DNA of 64,000 nt from Deltaproteobacteria bacterium (GCA_020633895.1 JACKCT010000001.1:434001-498000), one strand, 5' to 3'; shown: positions 9,986 through 19,547, numbered from the stretch's first letter. The notes: a model not told the origin generated them from the letters alone. Made by a program: numbers and translations.

Positions 9986-10531
9986 ATGAACCTGACCATG
10001 ATGCGTAAATTGGCCGTTCTCACGCTGGCGCTGGCGATGATCACCGCGACGGCGTCCCTGGCCGCGGCGGCCGGCGAGATCGCGTTCGTCGATTTTGAAA
10101 AAGTCGTGAGCCTGACCGACAAGGGCAAGAATATCCAGAAGCAACTGGCGGCCCTGAAGGACGACATGGAATTGCAGCTCAAGGAAAAAGAGCTGGCGCT
10201 GCAAAAATCCTACAAGGAATTCCAGGATCAGGCCGACGCCCTGTCCGACGAGGCGAAAAACACCAAGGTTAACGAACTGCGCAAGGCTCAGATGGAGGCC
10301 CAGCAGCTTCAATACAACTTGATGCAGAAGATGGAGGACGAGCGCCTCAAGCTCCTGCGTTCCTTTGCGTCGGACCTGTCGGCGGTGGCTTCCGAGGTCG
10401 GCCGGGCGGCCGGATACAAAATGGTCTTCCTCAAGAACGTGGACCCCATCGCGCAGATTTCGATGGTGCTCTACGCCGACCCGAGCATCGACCTGACCGA
10501 CCAGGTCATCGCCAAGCTCAACGCCGGTTAG
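9986..10531 (+). CDS. Periplasmic chaperone Skp/OmpH
   Basis: Holds unfolded outer-membrane proteins in the periplasm and hands them to BamA. It has 181 residues: a signal peptide (about 1-27, ending LAAAAG), the conserved start IAFVDFEKVV, a long coiled-coil from about 45 to 120 rich in K, E, Q and L, and a C-terminal return strand. The ATG at 9986 follows a strong Shine-Dalgarno-like gggggaaagg and starts the signal peptide, so the longer open frame upstream is rejected. Confidence 0.92.
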   Translation: MNLTMMRKLAVLTLALAMITATASLAAAAGEIAFVDFEKVVSLTDKGKNIQKQLAALKDDMELQLKEKELALQKSYKEFQDQADALSDEAKNTKVNELRKAQMEAQQLQYNLMQKMEDERLKLLRSFASDLSAVASEVGRAAGYKMVFLKNVDPIAQISMVLYADPSIDLTDQVIAKLNAG

Positions 10532-10579
10532 GAAGGACGCCGTCGGCCGGTCGGCAGGATCGGTCGACGCCGACGACCC

Positions 10580-11620
10580 ATGGCGAAACTTCGGGACTTG
10601 GCGGCGATCGTCGACGGGCGCGTTGTCGGGGATGACCAGCGGGAGATCGGGCAGGTCGCCTCGGTGGCGGACGTCCGCCCCGACGAGATCACCTACGCCG
10701 TTTCGCCGGCTTTTCTGGACAAGGTGCGCGCGGGCAACGCGGGCGCGGTGATTGTCCGGGAGGCGGTGGAGGATCTGGCAATCCCCCAACTCGTGGCCGC
10801 CGATCCCAAGGGCGCCGCGATCCGCTTGGCGGAATATTTCGCTCCACCGATCGAGCCGGCGAACGCGCCCATGGAGCAGACCTTTGTCCATGCCGAGGCG
10901 CAAGTGGACGAGACGGCTATCGTCGGCGCGGGCGTCTACGTGGGCAAAGGGACACGCGTCGGTCCGCGCACGGTGCTGCTGCCCGGCACCGTGGTCATGG
11001 AGCACGTCACCATCGGCGCCGACGGCCGCCTTGGCCCCAGCGCCACCGTTTACGCCCGATGCACCCTCGGCGATCGGGTCATCCTCCACGCGGGGGTCGT
11101 GATCGGCGCGGACGGGTTCGGCTACGAGCCTTACGACGGCCGCCACAACAAGATCCCCCATCACGGCACCGTCATCATCGAAAACGACGTGGAGATCGGC
11201 GCCAATTCATGCGTGGATCGGGCCACCGTGGGCCGGACGGTGGTCGGCGAGGGGACCAAGATCGACAATCAGGTCCAGGTCGCCCACAACTGCCGAATCG
11301 GCAAGAACTGCATCCTGGTGGCGCAGACGGGCCTGGGGGGCTCGACGGTGGTCGGAGATTGGACGATTCTCGGCGCCCGGGCGGGCGTGGCTGATAACGT
11401 CACCATCGGCGCCATGACGCTGGTGGCGGCGGGCACGGGCGTGATCAACGACCTGCCGGAAGGCAGCCGCGTCGCGGGCATCCCGGCCGTTCCGGCGATG
11501 GAATGGAAACGCAACTCGGCGCGCATCCGTCAGCTTTCCAAGACGGCGCGGGAGATTGTGGAGTTGCGCAAGCGGCTGGAAGCGCTGGAAGCCGAAACGG
11601 CCGACGGCGACGAAACGTAG
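10580..11620 (+). CDS. lpxD: UDP-3-O-acylglucosamine N-acyltransferase LpxD
   Basis: Third step of lipid A synthesis: N-acylation of UDP-3-O-acyl-glucosamine with an acyl-ACP. It has 346 residues. The N-terminal uridine-binding domain runs to about residue 100, followed by the left-handed beta-helix of hexapeptide repeats (many I-G-x-x-x-x steps, about 105-310) and a C-terminal helix (RIRQLSKTAREIVELRKRLEAL). IGADGFGYEP and the catalytic-His region NKIPHHGTVIIENDVEIGA are clear LpxD signatures. It lies 48 bases after ompH and 38 before lpxA. The fabZ gene that often sits between lpxD and lpxA is absent. Confidence 0.96.
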   Translation: MAKLRDLAAIVDGRVVGDDQREIGQVASVADVRPDEITYAVSPAFLDKVRAGNAGAVIVREAVEDLAIPQLVAADPKGAAIRLAEYFAPPIEPANAPMEQTFVHAEAQVDETAIVGAGVYVGKGTRVGPRTVLLPGTVVMEHVTIGADGRLGPSATVYARCTLGDRVILHAGVVIGADGFGYEPYDGRHNKIPHHGTVIIENDVEIGANSCVDRATVGRTVVGEGTKIDNQVQVAHNCRIGKNCILVAQTGLGGSTVVGDWTILGARAGVADNVTIGAMTLVAAGTGVINDLPEGSRVAGIPAVPAMEWKRNSARIRQLSKTAREIVELRKRLEALEAETADGDET

Positions 11621-11658
11621 CCTTGTCGATCGGAATTTTCTTTTCGGGGCGGACGCAA

Positions 11659-12435
11659 ATGGCGGCGGACATTCATCCTTCGGCGATCATTCATTCGGAC
11701 GCGCAAGTGGGCGACGACGTCCAAATCGGCCCGAACGTGCTGATCGAGCGGGATGTGACGATCGGCGATCGCTGCCGCATCAGCCAGGGCGCGGTCATCA
11801 AGCGATGGACGCAGCTTGGCGACGACAACTACGTCAAGGAATACGCCGTTCTGGGCGGCGACCCCCAGCACCTGTCCTATCGCGGGCAGGAGACGCACCT
11901 GAAAATCGGCCGGGGCAATATGATCGGCGAGTTCGCGACGCTCAACCGGGCGTCCGAGGACGGCGGCGCGACCGTGGTCGGCGACGAGAATTACATCATG
12001 GCCTATGCCCACGTGGGCCACGACTGCCGCGTCGGCAACAAATGCATCCTGACGAATTTCGCCGGCATGGCGGGCTTTTCGACCCTGGACGACCACGCCC
12101 TCATGGGCGGCTACGCGGCGCTGCACCAGTTCGTGCGGGTCGGGTGCATGGCCATGATCGGCGGCGGCGCCAAGATCGGCAAGGACGCGCTCCCCTACAT
12201 GATCTACCAGGGCATGCCCGCCGAGCCCAAGTCGGTGAATCTGGTGGGAATGCGTCGGCATGGGGTGCCCGAGGAATCCCGCAAGCAGATTCGTCGCGCC
12301 TACAAGATCCTGTTTCGCGAAGGCCTGTCGGTGACGGACGCCGTGGCGCGCATCCGCACCGATCTTGAGATGGTGCCGGAAATCGAGCAGATTGTGACCT
12401 TCATCGAAAACTCTCCCCGCGGCATCGCCATGTAA
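11659..12435 (+). CDS. lpxA: UDP-N-acetylglucosamine acyltransferase LpxA
   Basis: First step of lipid A synthesis, O-acylation of UDP-GlcNAc. It has 258 residues, the normal length. The left-handed beta-helix starts at once (IHPSAIIHSDAQVGDDVQIG). The catalytic region is AYAHVGHDCRVGNKCILTN, and the C-terminal helical part contains GMRRHGVPEESRKQIRRAYK. The ATG at 11659 begins the first hexapeptide rung. An upstream extension of the frame overlaps the lpxD end and is unlikely to be translated. Confidence 0.96.
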   Translation: MAADIHPSAIIHSDAQVGDDVQIGPNVLIERDVTIGDRCRISQGAVIKRWTQLGDDNYVKEYAVLGGDPQHLSYRGQETHLKIGRGNMIGEFATLNRASEDGGATVVGDENYIMAYAHVGHDCRVGNKCILTNFAGMAGFSTLDDHALMGGYAALHQFVRVGCMAMIGGGAKIGKDALPYMIYQGMPAEPKSVNLVGMRRHGVPEESRKQIRRAYKILFREGLSVTDAVARIRTDLEMVPEIEQIVTFIENSPRGIAM

Positions 12436-12468
12436 GGCCGTTTTCGGGGAGGAGGAGCAGCGGCTCTC

Positions 12469-13467
12469 ATGCTTCAACGCGTCCCCCTGCCGCCCACCAA
12501 GGTGGGCATCGTCGGCGTGGGCCACATGGGCAAGTACCATGTGGGCGCCTACTCGGAAATCATGAACGTGGAAATCGTCGGCCTGGTGGACCAGGACGAG
12601 GAGAAGCTCGCGTTCGCCCGGGATATCGTCAAACTGCCGGTCTTCACCGACTACCGGGAGTTGTTCGGCAAGGTGGACGCCGTCTCCATCGCCGTGCCGA
12701 CGCGCCACCATTTCGCCGTCGTCAAGGATTTCCTGGAAGCGGGCGTCCACGTGCTGGTGGAAAAGCCCATCGCGCCCAAGTACGAACAGGCGCTGGAGTT
12801 GTTCCAGATCGCCGAAAAGCACGACTTGGAACTGCATATCGGGCATGTGGAGCGCTTCAACGCCGCCGTGGGCGAGATCAAAAAGATCATCGCCGACCCG
12901 TTCCTGATCGAATCGCGGCGCATCGGCCCTTACAGCGCGCGCATCAACGACGCGGGCGTCGTGCTCGACCTGCTCATCCACGACATCGACATCGTGCAAA
13001 ACCTGATGGATCGGCCGGTCAAGCGCTTTCACGTCATGGGGCGGCGAGTGGTCTCCGACTTCGAGGATCTGGTGAATCTGCAACTGGAATTCGAGGGCGG
13101 GTGCGTGGCGAATCTGATTGCCAGCCGTGTCAGCGAACTCAAGGCGCGCACCCTTTCGGTGAGCCAAAAGGGGATGTACATCGCCCTGGACTACACCGAC
13201 CAGGAGATCGACATCCACCGCCAGTCGAGCAGTTCCTATCAGCTCGGTCCCAACCAGCTCAAGTATCGCCAGGAGTCGGTGATCGAGCGGATCTTCGTGC
13301 ATAAGCAGAACCCGCTCAAACTGGAGTTGGAGCATTTTCTGGCCTGCGCCCACGGCCTAACCGAACGCATGACCACCGTCGAGCACGATCTGAGCAGCCT
13401 GCGCGTGGCCATCGACGTCTTGGACGCCTTACGGGCCGAGGGCATTTCCCCGGCGGCGACCGAGTGA
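12469..13467 (+). CDS. Gfo/Idh/MocA family NAD(P)-dependent sugar oxidoreductase
   Basis: A 332-residue dehydrogenase with an N-terminal Rossmann fold (VGIVGVGHMGKYHVGAYSEI) and the EKP triad motif (HVLVEKPIAP) in its usual place, followed by the alpha/beta substrate domain. It sits between lpxA and lpxI, and its stop overlaps the lpxI start. In some bacteria a homologous enzyme (GnnA) oxidises UDP-GlcNAc at C3 as the first step to diamino-type lipid A. The partner transaminase GnnB is not in this window, so that role is only a possibility. Confidence 0.85.
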   Translation: MLQRVPLPPTKVGIVGVGHMGKYHVGAYSEIMNVEIVGLVDQDEEKLAFARDIVKLPVFTDYRELFGKVDAVSIAVPTRHHFAVVKDFLEAGVHVLVEKPIAPKYEQALELFQIAEKHDLELHIGHVERFNAAVGEIKKIIADPFLIESRRIGPYSARINDAGVVLDLLIHDIDIVQNLMDRPVKRFHVMGRRVVSDFEDLVNLQLEFEGGCVANLIASRVSELKARTLSVSQKGMYIALDYTDQEIDIHRQSSSSYQLGPNQLKYRQESVIERIFVHKQNPLKLELEHFLACAHGLTERMTTVEHDLSSLRVAIDVLDALRAEGISPAATE

Positions 13468-14276
13468 AAACCCTGGGCATCATCGCCGGGCGCGGACGGT
13501 TGCCGGTCATCGCGGCCGCCGAAGCACGGCGTCGGGGCAAGAAGGTCGTGGTTTCGGCCATTGCCGAGGCAAAGGCGCGTTTCCCCCATTCCGCGGCGGA
13601 GGCGGTGCGGTCCATCTCGCTGGGGCAGGCCGGGGCGACGATCGAGTTTTTTCGGGAAGAGGGCGTGGACCACGTCGCGCTGCTGGGCAAGGTCGACAAG
13701 CAGCTTTCCTTTACCGACATGGAATTCGACGAGGTCGCCTTGGCGATGCTGTCCCGCCTGGCCGGACGGGCCGACATGCGGATCGCCGGGGTGGTGCTGG
13801 ACGAACTCGAGTCGCGCGGTTTTCACGTCGCCGAACAGACCGAGTTTTTGGGCGAATTGCTCGCTCCCGAAGGCGCCGTTGCCGGGGCCGAGTCGATGAC
13901 GGAGGCGCAAAAGGCGGACGTCGACATGGGCGTGGCGGTTGCGTCGGATCTGGTCCGACACGACGTGGGCCAGACGGTGGTGGTGCGCGAGGGAGCGGTG
14001 ATCGCCGTGGAGGCCTTCGAGCATACCGACGCGACCATCCGGCGCGCGGGCAAGCTGGCCGGCGACGATCTGGTGGTCGTCAAGTTGGCGCGCCCCAAGC
14101 AGGATTTTCGCTTCGACGTCCCGACCGTCGGCGTGGGCACCCTGCGTGTGATGCACAAAGCGGGGGCGAAGGTGCTGGCCGTCGAGGCGGGCAAGACGCT
14201 GATGATCGACCCCAAGGGTTTCGCCGCCAAGGCCGACGAGCTGGGAATCGCCGTCGTCGGCGTCCGTCGGGCGTAG
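13464..14276 (+). CDS. lpxI: UDP-2,3-diacylglucosamine pyrophosphatase LpxI
   Basis: Hydrolyses UDP-2,3-diacylglucosamine to lipid X plus UMP, the step done by LpxH in enterobacteria. It has 270 residues (DUF1009 family). The N-terminal signature is TLGIIAGRGRLPVIAA; the GQAGATIEFFREEGVDHVAL and GKVDKQ regions follow. The C-terminal domain has MHKAGAKVLAVEAGKTLMID, strongly typical of LpxI. The GTG start overlaps the upstream stop (GTGA), indicating translational coupling. Confidence 0.94.
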   Translation: MKTLGIIAGRGRLPVIAAAEARRRGKKVVVSAIAEAKARFPHSAAEAVRSISLGQAGATIEFFREEGVDHVALLGKVDKQLSFTDMEFDEVALAMLSRLAGRADMRIAGVVLDELESRGFHVAEQTEFLGELLAPEGAVAGAESMTEAQKADVDMGVAVASDLVRHDVGQTVVVREGAVIAVEAFEHTDATIRRAGKLAGDDLVVVKLARPKQDFRFDVPTVGVGTLRVMHKAGAKVLAVEAGKTLMIDPKGFAAKADELGIAVVGVRRA

Positions 14277-14280
14277 CGTC

Positions 14281-15888
14281 ATGCCACCGCGCCGAATCCA
14301 TTTCCCCTTCCGAATCCTCGCCGTCGTTCTCGTGCTGTGGTTGACCGCGCCCGCGTTCGCCCGCGCCGATGAAGCGACCGACAAGCGTATCGCGGAGCTG
14401 GAAGCGCGCATCGCCGAATTGGAGGCGCGCCGGGCCAAGCAGGACGACATCGAGGCCATGGCGGCAAAACGCATCCGCAATCTGCCTTGGGAGCCGAATC
14501 GGCCGTACGAGCTTTTGTCCAACGGCTGGGCGATCACCAACGAAGGCGAGTTTCGCACCCGCGCCCGGGTCGAAGCCAACGTGCTCAACAACTACACGAC
14601 GCACTCCGGTGAACAGGTCTACGCCTACGATCCCAAGTCCACCTTCGAGAACGACTACGGCTGGTGGGACTCGCGCATCCTCAACCGCACGGTCCTCAAC
14701 TTCGGCACCACCGCCGACCTGATCGCCAAGCTGCAATTCGGCGACTGGGCGTGGGGCAGCAACTCGCCCACCTTCGGCGGCAACGGGAACGACAAATTCG
14801 ACAAGGTCACGCTGCAGGTGCGGGAGTTGTGGTTTCGCGGGCGCATCGACCCGATTCCGGTCGTGCTGGAAGTGGGGCGCATGCCGTGGATCCTGGGCAA
14901 CGGCCTCATCCAAGGCAACGAGCAGGACGGCGGGCGCGTGTACTATATGTCGGACCCGCTGGAAGCGGGCTTCGGATCGTTTCGCCAGTACGAAGGCGAG
15001 AACTATGAAATGGCCAAGGCCTACAACGACGACGAGGACACCTTTGTCGGCTGGCTGACGTTTCGCCCCGGCCCCACGCACACCAAGCACGAGATCACCG
15101 CCTTCGGTTGGTACAATCTGTGGGAGATTTCCGAGCAGCCGGGCGGCGTCGACCCCAACAGCCCGCTCATGCTCATCCCCGGTTTCAGCCAGGAGGACTA
15201 CGCCACGCAGGAGTCGGAGCTTCTCGACTTGGGCGTGAACTATCGCGCGCGCTTCGATTCGGGACTGCGGCTGAATCTGGAATACAACCAGCAGACCGGC
15301 AAGGTCGCCGCCAGCGACAAGTCGCCCAACGACCCGGAGGACATCGCCTTCGAAGGTTTCGGCGGCATCGCGAAGATCGACTACGTCTTCAAATCCGGCG
15401 GGCGCATCGCGCTGACCGGCGGCTACGGCTCGGGCGACGATCCGGACACGTCTGACTACGAAGGTTTCTTTGCGCCCGACCACCGCTACGGCATCTATGA
15501 CGAGGAGCCGATGGAGGCCATCGAGTCGGGTTATTTTTATGTCTATGACCACCTGGCGCCGGGAGCGGGGGTGCCGGGGCGGCTGTTCGACGACCTGGGC
15601 AGCGGGGGTATCGAGAATACGACCTTCGTGAATCTGGCCGCCGACAGTTGGGCGATGAGCAACCACCACTTCTACGTGTCCCTGGGCTACATCGAGGCCT
15701 CCGTGCCCAATCCGGATACGGACACGCGTATCATCGGCATCGAAAACGACTTTCGCGTGGACTACTATTTCAACAACAACATCATCGCCGCCATCTACGG
15801 CGGGCATTTATTCATGCTGGGCGACTACTTTCGCGACGACGCCCACGACGCGGCGATCGTGCGTTTCGAGTGGCGGTTGATCTGGTGA
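14281..15888 (+). CDS. Putative outer-membrane beta-barrel protein (alginate-export/porin-like)
   Basis: A 535-residue protein with a signal peptide (about 1-29, ending FARA) and a short heptad-like coiled coil (about 34-60: KRIAELEARIAELEARRAKQ). A long region of alternating beta-strand character follows, rich in aromatic residues and ending in FEWRLIW, a typical outer-membrane C-terminus. Motifs such as LEVGRMPWILGNGLI resemble alginate-export-type barrels, where a strand is followed by a conserved G-R-x-x-W/I-x-G. Exact substrate unknown. It lies inside the lipid A operon, 4 bases after lpxI. Confidence 0.6.
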   Translation: MPPRRIHFPFRILAVVLVLWLTAPAFARADEATDKRIAELEARIAELEARRAKQDDIEAMAAKRIRNLPWEPNRPYELLSNGWAITNEGEFRTRARVEANVLNNYTTHSGEQVYAYDPKSTFENDYGWWDSRILNRTVLNFGTTADLIAKLQFGDWAWGSNSPTFGGNGNDKFDKVTLQVRELWFRGRIDPIPVVLEVGRMPWILGNGLIQGNEQDGGRVYYMSDPLEAGFGSFRQYEGENYEMAKAYNDDEDTFVGWLTFRPGPTHTKHEITAFGWYNLWEISEQPGGVDPNSPLMLIPGFSQEDYATQESELLDLGVNYRARFDSGLRLNLEYNQQTGKVAASDKSPNDPEDIAFEGFGGIAKIDYVFKSGGRIALTGGYGSGDDPDTSDYEGFFAPDHRYGIYDEEPMEAIESGYFYVYDHLAPGAGVPGRLFDDLGSGGIENTTFVNLAADSWAMSNHHFYVSLGYIEASVPNPDTDTRIIGIENDFRVDYYFNNNIIAAIYGGHLFMLGDYFRDDAHDAAIVRFEWRLIW

Positions 15889-15892
15889 TCCG

Positions 15893-17737
15893 ATGAACGT
15901 TTTCGAGACGATTCTGCGTTACGACCGGGATCTGTTTTGCCGGATCAACGGGGTGGAATCGCCGATCTGGGACACGTTCTTCGGCTACGCGACGCACTTC
16001 GGCGACACGCTCGTCATCCTGATTTTGCTGGTCGTCTTCCTCACGCGCGTCGACCGCTCGCGCTTTCCCGTCAACTTCGTGGCCATCGGCCTGTCGCTGT
16101 TGGTCACGGCCGGCATCGCGAACCGTATCGTCAAGGAAACCTTCGACCGGCCACGTCCTCCGGCGGATACGTACCTTCAAGTCGAACGCGACGCGACGCG
16201 GACGCGCACCGTGATCGGCGACATGCCGGTGACGTACTTCGCCGTGAAGGAAGGCCCGGACACGCCCGCGTCGTGTCGGCACGTCAAGGTGATCGGCCGG
16301 CGGATGAGCCGCCACTCGTTCCCCTCCGGCCACACGGCGACGGCCTTCGCGATCGCGATGGGGCTGTTTTACATCGGGCGGCGGCGACGGCGGTGGTTGT
16401 GGTTTCTCCCGGCGTTGGTGATCGGTGTATCGCGCATCGCCGTCGGGGTGCATTTTCCGCTGGACGTCCTGTTCGGAGCCCTTGTCGGGGGCGGGGGGAC
16501 GTACATTCTGCTGCGGGAGACGGAGATCTTTCACAGCCTGGGCAGCCCGCCGAATGGGCGGCCTCTCCCGCCGAAAACCGATCGTCCGCTGACGCTGATG
16601 ATGATTACCGGCGAGGCGAGCGCGGATGTGTACGGCGCGCGCATCTTGGAAGAGGTGCGTCGGGAGCGTCCGGACGCGCGGGCGTTCGGCGTGGGCGGCG
16701 AGCGGCTGGCGAAGACGGACTTCGAGGAGATCGCCGACGCCCACGAGCTGTCCATCGTCGGCTTTACCGCCGTCATTGCGCGACTGCGGACCATCGTCCG
16801 CATCTACAAGGCGCTGCATCGTCGCCTGCGGGAAGAACGACCCGACGCGCTGCTGTGCATTGACCTGCCGGACTTTAATCTCATGCTCGCCGCCCAGGCG
16901 CGCTATTTCGGCATCCCGGTCGTTTTCTTCATCAGCCCGCAGTTCTGGGCCTGGCGGCAGGGGCGGGTGGCGAAAATCGCGCCGCGCGTGTCCAAGATGA
17001 TCGTCGCCTTCCCGTTCGAGCAGGACGCCTATCGCGATCACGACGTCCCCGTCGCGTTTCACGGCCACCCGCTGTTGGAAATCCTGAAGCGCCGCTTTGA
17101 GACGGACGAGCAGGCGCGGGAATATTTCGGGCTGCATCCGGCGAAGAAGATCCTGGTCTTGGCGCCCGGTTCGCGGGGCAGCGAGTTCGCCCATGTCCGC
17201 CGGGATATCTTCGCCGCCGGGGCCGCGATTCTGCGCGAGTTGCCGGATTGGCAGGCGGCGGTGCCGCTGGCACCCAAGGCGACGGTGGCGGAGTTTCAGG
17301 CGGCGGCGGATCGGGTGGGCCTCAAGGCGACGTTCACGAAGGGCGACAACTACGACCTATTCGCGATCGGCGAATTCGGCTTGCTTTGTTCGGGGACGGT
17401 GACGCTCGAAGCGGCGCTGGCGGGGTTGCCGATGGTGATCGTCTATCGAGGCAATTGGCTGAATTATCGTATCGCCAAGTCGATGATCAAGATCGACCGC
17501 ATCGGCCTGCCGAACATCATTCTGGGCGGCGAGACGCCCGTGTTTCCCGAGATGATCCAGCACGACGCGGCCGCCGATCGCCTCGCCGACAAGGCCCTTT
17601 CGATCTTGCGAGCCCCCGATGAGTATGACAGACTCCGCCGCGCCGCGGCCGACGTTCGCGGAGCCTTGACCGGCGGCGAAACAAGCCGTTCGGTGGCGCG
17701 GGATTTGATCGAGTTGGCGGACAAAGGACGGGCATGA
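15893..17737 (+). CDS. lpxB: PAP2-family phosphatase fused to lipid-A-disaccharide synthase LpxB
   Basis: A 614-residue two-domain protein. Residues 1 to about 215 form a membrane PAP2 phosphatase with all three motifs: K81-x6-R88-P89, P-S-G-H at 144-147 and S180-R181-x5-H187-x3-D191. From about residue 232 a complete LpxB of near-normal length follows: MMITGEASADVYGA, GVGGERLA, ISPQFWAWRQGR and LLCSGTVTLEAAL. LpxB condenses lipid X with UDP-diacylglucosamine to give the disaccharide 1-phosphate. A PAP2 enzyme is the family of lipid A phosphatases such as LpxE, so the fusion may couple disaccharide formation to dephosphorylation; undecaprenyl-pyrophosphate recycling is an alternative. The stop overlaps the msbA start by 4 bases. 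Confidence 0.92.
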   Translation: MNVFETILRYDRDLFCRINGVESPIWDTFFGYATHFGDTLVILILLVVFLTRVDRSRFPVNFVAIGLSLLVTAGIANRIVKETFDRPRPPADTYLQVERDATRTRTVIGDMPVTYFAVKEGPDTPASCRHVKVIGRRMSRHSFPSGHTATAFAIAMGLFYIGRRRRRWLWFLPALVIGVSRIAVGVHFPLDVLFGALVGGGGTYILLRETEIFHSLGSPPNGRPLPPKTDRPLTLMMITGEASADVYGARILEEVRRERPDARAFGVGGERLAKTDFEEIADAHELSIVGFTAVIARLRTIVRIYKALHRRLREERPDALLCIDLPDFNLMLAAQARYFGIPVVFFISPQFWAWRQGRVAKIAPRVSKMIVAFPFEQDAYRDHDVPVAFHGHPLLEILKRRFETDEQAREYFGLHPAKKILVLAPGSRGSEFAHVRRDIFAAGAAILRELPDWQAAVPLAPKATVAEFQAAADRVGLKATFTKGDNYDLFAIGEFGLLCSGTVTLEAALAGLPMVIVYRGNWLNYRIAKSMIKIDRIGLPNIILGGETPVFPEMIQHDAAADRLADKALSILRAPDEYDRLRRAAADVRGALTGGETSRSVARDLIELADKGRA

Positions 17738-19545
17738 AGCGCCTCTGGCAGATGTATTATCGCAACAATCAAGACGAGGTGGACAACTTCGTCCGGCTGG
17801 TGCGTTATTTCGTGCCGTTCAAATGGCGGCTGGCGGTTTCCGTGGCTTGCGCCGGGTTGGTGTCGGCGGCGACGGCGGCCACGGCCCAGCTCCTGGAACC
17901 GACCATGAACCGCGTCTTCGTCGAGCAGGACCGGGAGTTTCTCAAGGTCATTCCCTGGTTGATTATCGGCCTGTTTTTCGTCAAGGGCGTCTTTCGCTTC
18001 CTGCAAAACTACATCCTGCGCGCCACCGGCGAGCGGGTGATCGCCCAGCTTCGCTCCGAGCTTTATCGCCACTACCAATACCTGGACGCCCGCTACTTCA
18101 CCGACAACAAGGTCGGCGTGATGATGAGCCGCATCACCAACGACGTGAACATGATGCAGCGCGCGGTGCCGAGCATGGTGTCGTTGTTCCGCGAGCCGTT
18201 GACGATGCTCTTTCTGGTCGGCGTGGCCTTTTACAACTTTTGGCAGGCGGCGCTGTTCGTCTTCATCATCTTTCCCCTCACCGCCATCCCCGTGGCCCAG
18301 TTCGGACGGCGCCTGCGCAAGTGGGTGCGTCGCGGGCAGGAGCGCATGGGCGAGATGAACTCGATCCTCAAGGAGACCTTTTCCGGCGTGCGCGTGATCA
18401 AGGCCTTCGGCATGGAGGAGTACGAGATCAAGCGTTTCGACGACGAAAACGAGCGCGTCTACCACGCCAATATCAAGGCGCTGGTTTTCGAGGAACTTTC
18501 CAGCCCGTCCATCGAGGCGCTGGGGGCGATCGGCGCGGCGGTGGTGGTCGTCGTCGGCGGCGGCATGGTCATCAACGGGACGATCACGACCGGTTCGTTT
18601 TTCGCCTTCATGGGCGCGCTGGGCCTGTCCTACGAGCCTCTCAAAAAGCTCAACAAGATGTACGTAAATTTCCAAGCCGCCCTGGCCGCCGCTTCGCGGG
18701 TGTTCGAGGTGCTGGACACGCCGCCGGACACGGTGGACCGGCCCGGGGCGGTCAGCGTCGAGGCGGTCAACGAGGGAGTGCGTCTGGAGGGGGTGAAGTT
18801 CCGCTACGAGGACGACGGCCACAACGTGCTCGACGGCATCGACCTGGACGTGACGGCGGGACAGATGATCGCCCTGGTGGGCAGTTCGGGCGCGGGCAAG
18901 ACGACGCTGGTGAACCTGCTGCCGCGATTCTGGGATGTGAGCGAGGGGCGCATCGCCATCGACGGCCGGGATATCCGGGACATTGAACTCGTGAGCCTGC
19001 GGCGGCTCATCGGCATGGTCACGCAGGACGTCTTCCTGTTCGGCGACTCGGTCAAGTCGAACATCGCCTATGGTCACGACCAGGAAGACATGGATCGCGT
19101 CATCGCCGCCGCCAAGGACGCCAACGCCCACGACTTCGTGCAAAACCTGCCCAACGGCTACGACACCCTCGTCGGCGAGATGGGCGTGAAGATCTCCGGG
19201 GGGCAGCGCCAGCGGCTGGCCATCGCGCGAGCGCTCTACAAAAACGCGCCGATCCTGATTCTCGACGAAGCGACCAGCAGCCTGGATGCCGAATCGGAGC
19301 GGGAGGTGCAGGTCGCGCTCGAGCGCCTGTTGGTGGGACGCACCTCGTTTGTCATCGCCCACCGCCTGTCCACGGTGCAGCGGGCGGACCGCATCATCGT
19401 GCTCAAGGACGGACGCGTCGTCGAGGACGGCCGACACGAACAGCTCATCGAAAGAGGCGGCGAGTACGCCCGTCTTTACAGCCTCCAATTTGACACCGAG
19501 GGACCGTCCGACGCGCCGACTCCCGCCCCCGAGGCTCGGGAATAG
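17734..19545 (+). CDS. msbA: Lipid A export ABC transporter, permease-ATPase (MsbA-like)
   Basis: Inner-membrane flippase for lipid A-core. It has 603 residues: a six-helix transmembrane domain (about 25-330) with the coupling segment MGEMNSILKETFSGVRVIKAFGMEE, and an ATPase domain with Walker A GSSGAGKTTL near residue 385, signature ISGGQRQRLAIARAL near 489, Walker B ILILDEATSSLD and the H-loop FVIAHRLSTV. Its position between lpxB and waaA supports the lipid A assignment over a generic multidrug exporter. The ATG overlaps the lpxB stop (ATGA). Confidence 0.92.
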   Translation: MKRLWQMYYRNNQDEVDNFVRLVRYFVPFKWRLAVSVACAGLVSAATAATAQLLEPTMNRVFVEQDREFLKVIPWLIIGLFFVKGVFRFLQNYILRATGERVIAQLRSELYRHYQYLDARYFTDNKVGVMMSRITNDVNMMQRAVPSMVSLFREPLTMLFLVGVAFYNFWQAALFVFIIFPLTAIPVAQFGRRLRKWVRRGQERMGEMNSILKETFSGVRVIKAFGMEEYEIKRFDDENERVYHANIKALVFEELSSPSIEALGAIGAAVVVVVGGGMVINGTITTGSFFAFMGALGLSYEPLKKLNKMYVNFQAALAAASRVFEVLDTPPDTVDRPGAVSVEAVNEGVRLEGVKFRYEDDGHNVLDGIDLDVTAGQMIALVGSSGAGKTTLVNLLPRFWDVSEGRIAIDGRDIRDIELVSLRRLIGMVTQDVFLFGDSVKSNIAYGHDQEDMDRVIAAAKDANAHDFVQNLPNGYDTLVGEMGVKISGGQRQRLAIARALYKNAPILILDEATSSLDAESEREVQVALERLLVGRTSFVIAHRLSTVQRADRIIVLKDGRVVEDGRHEQLIERGGEYARLYSLQFDTEGPSDAPTPAPEARE

Positions 19546-19547
19546 CG

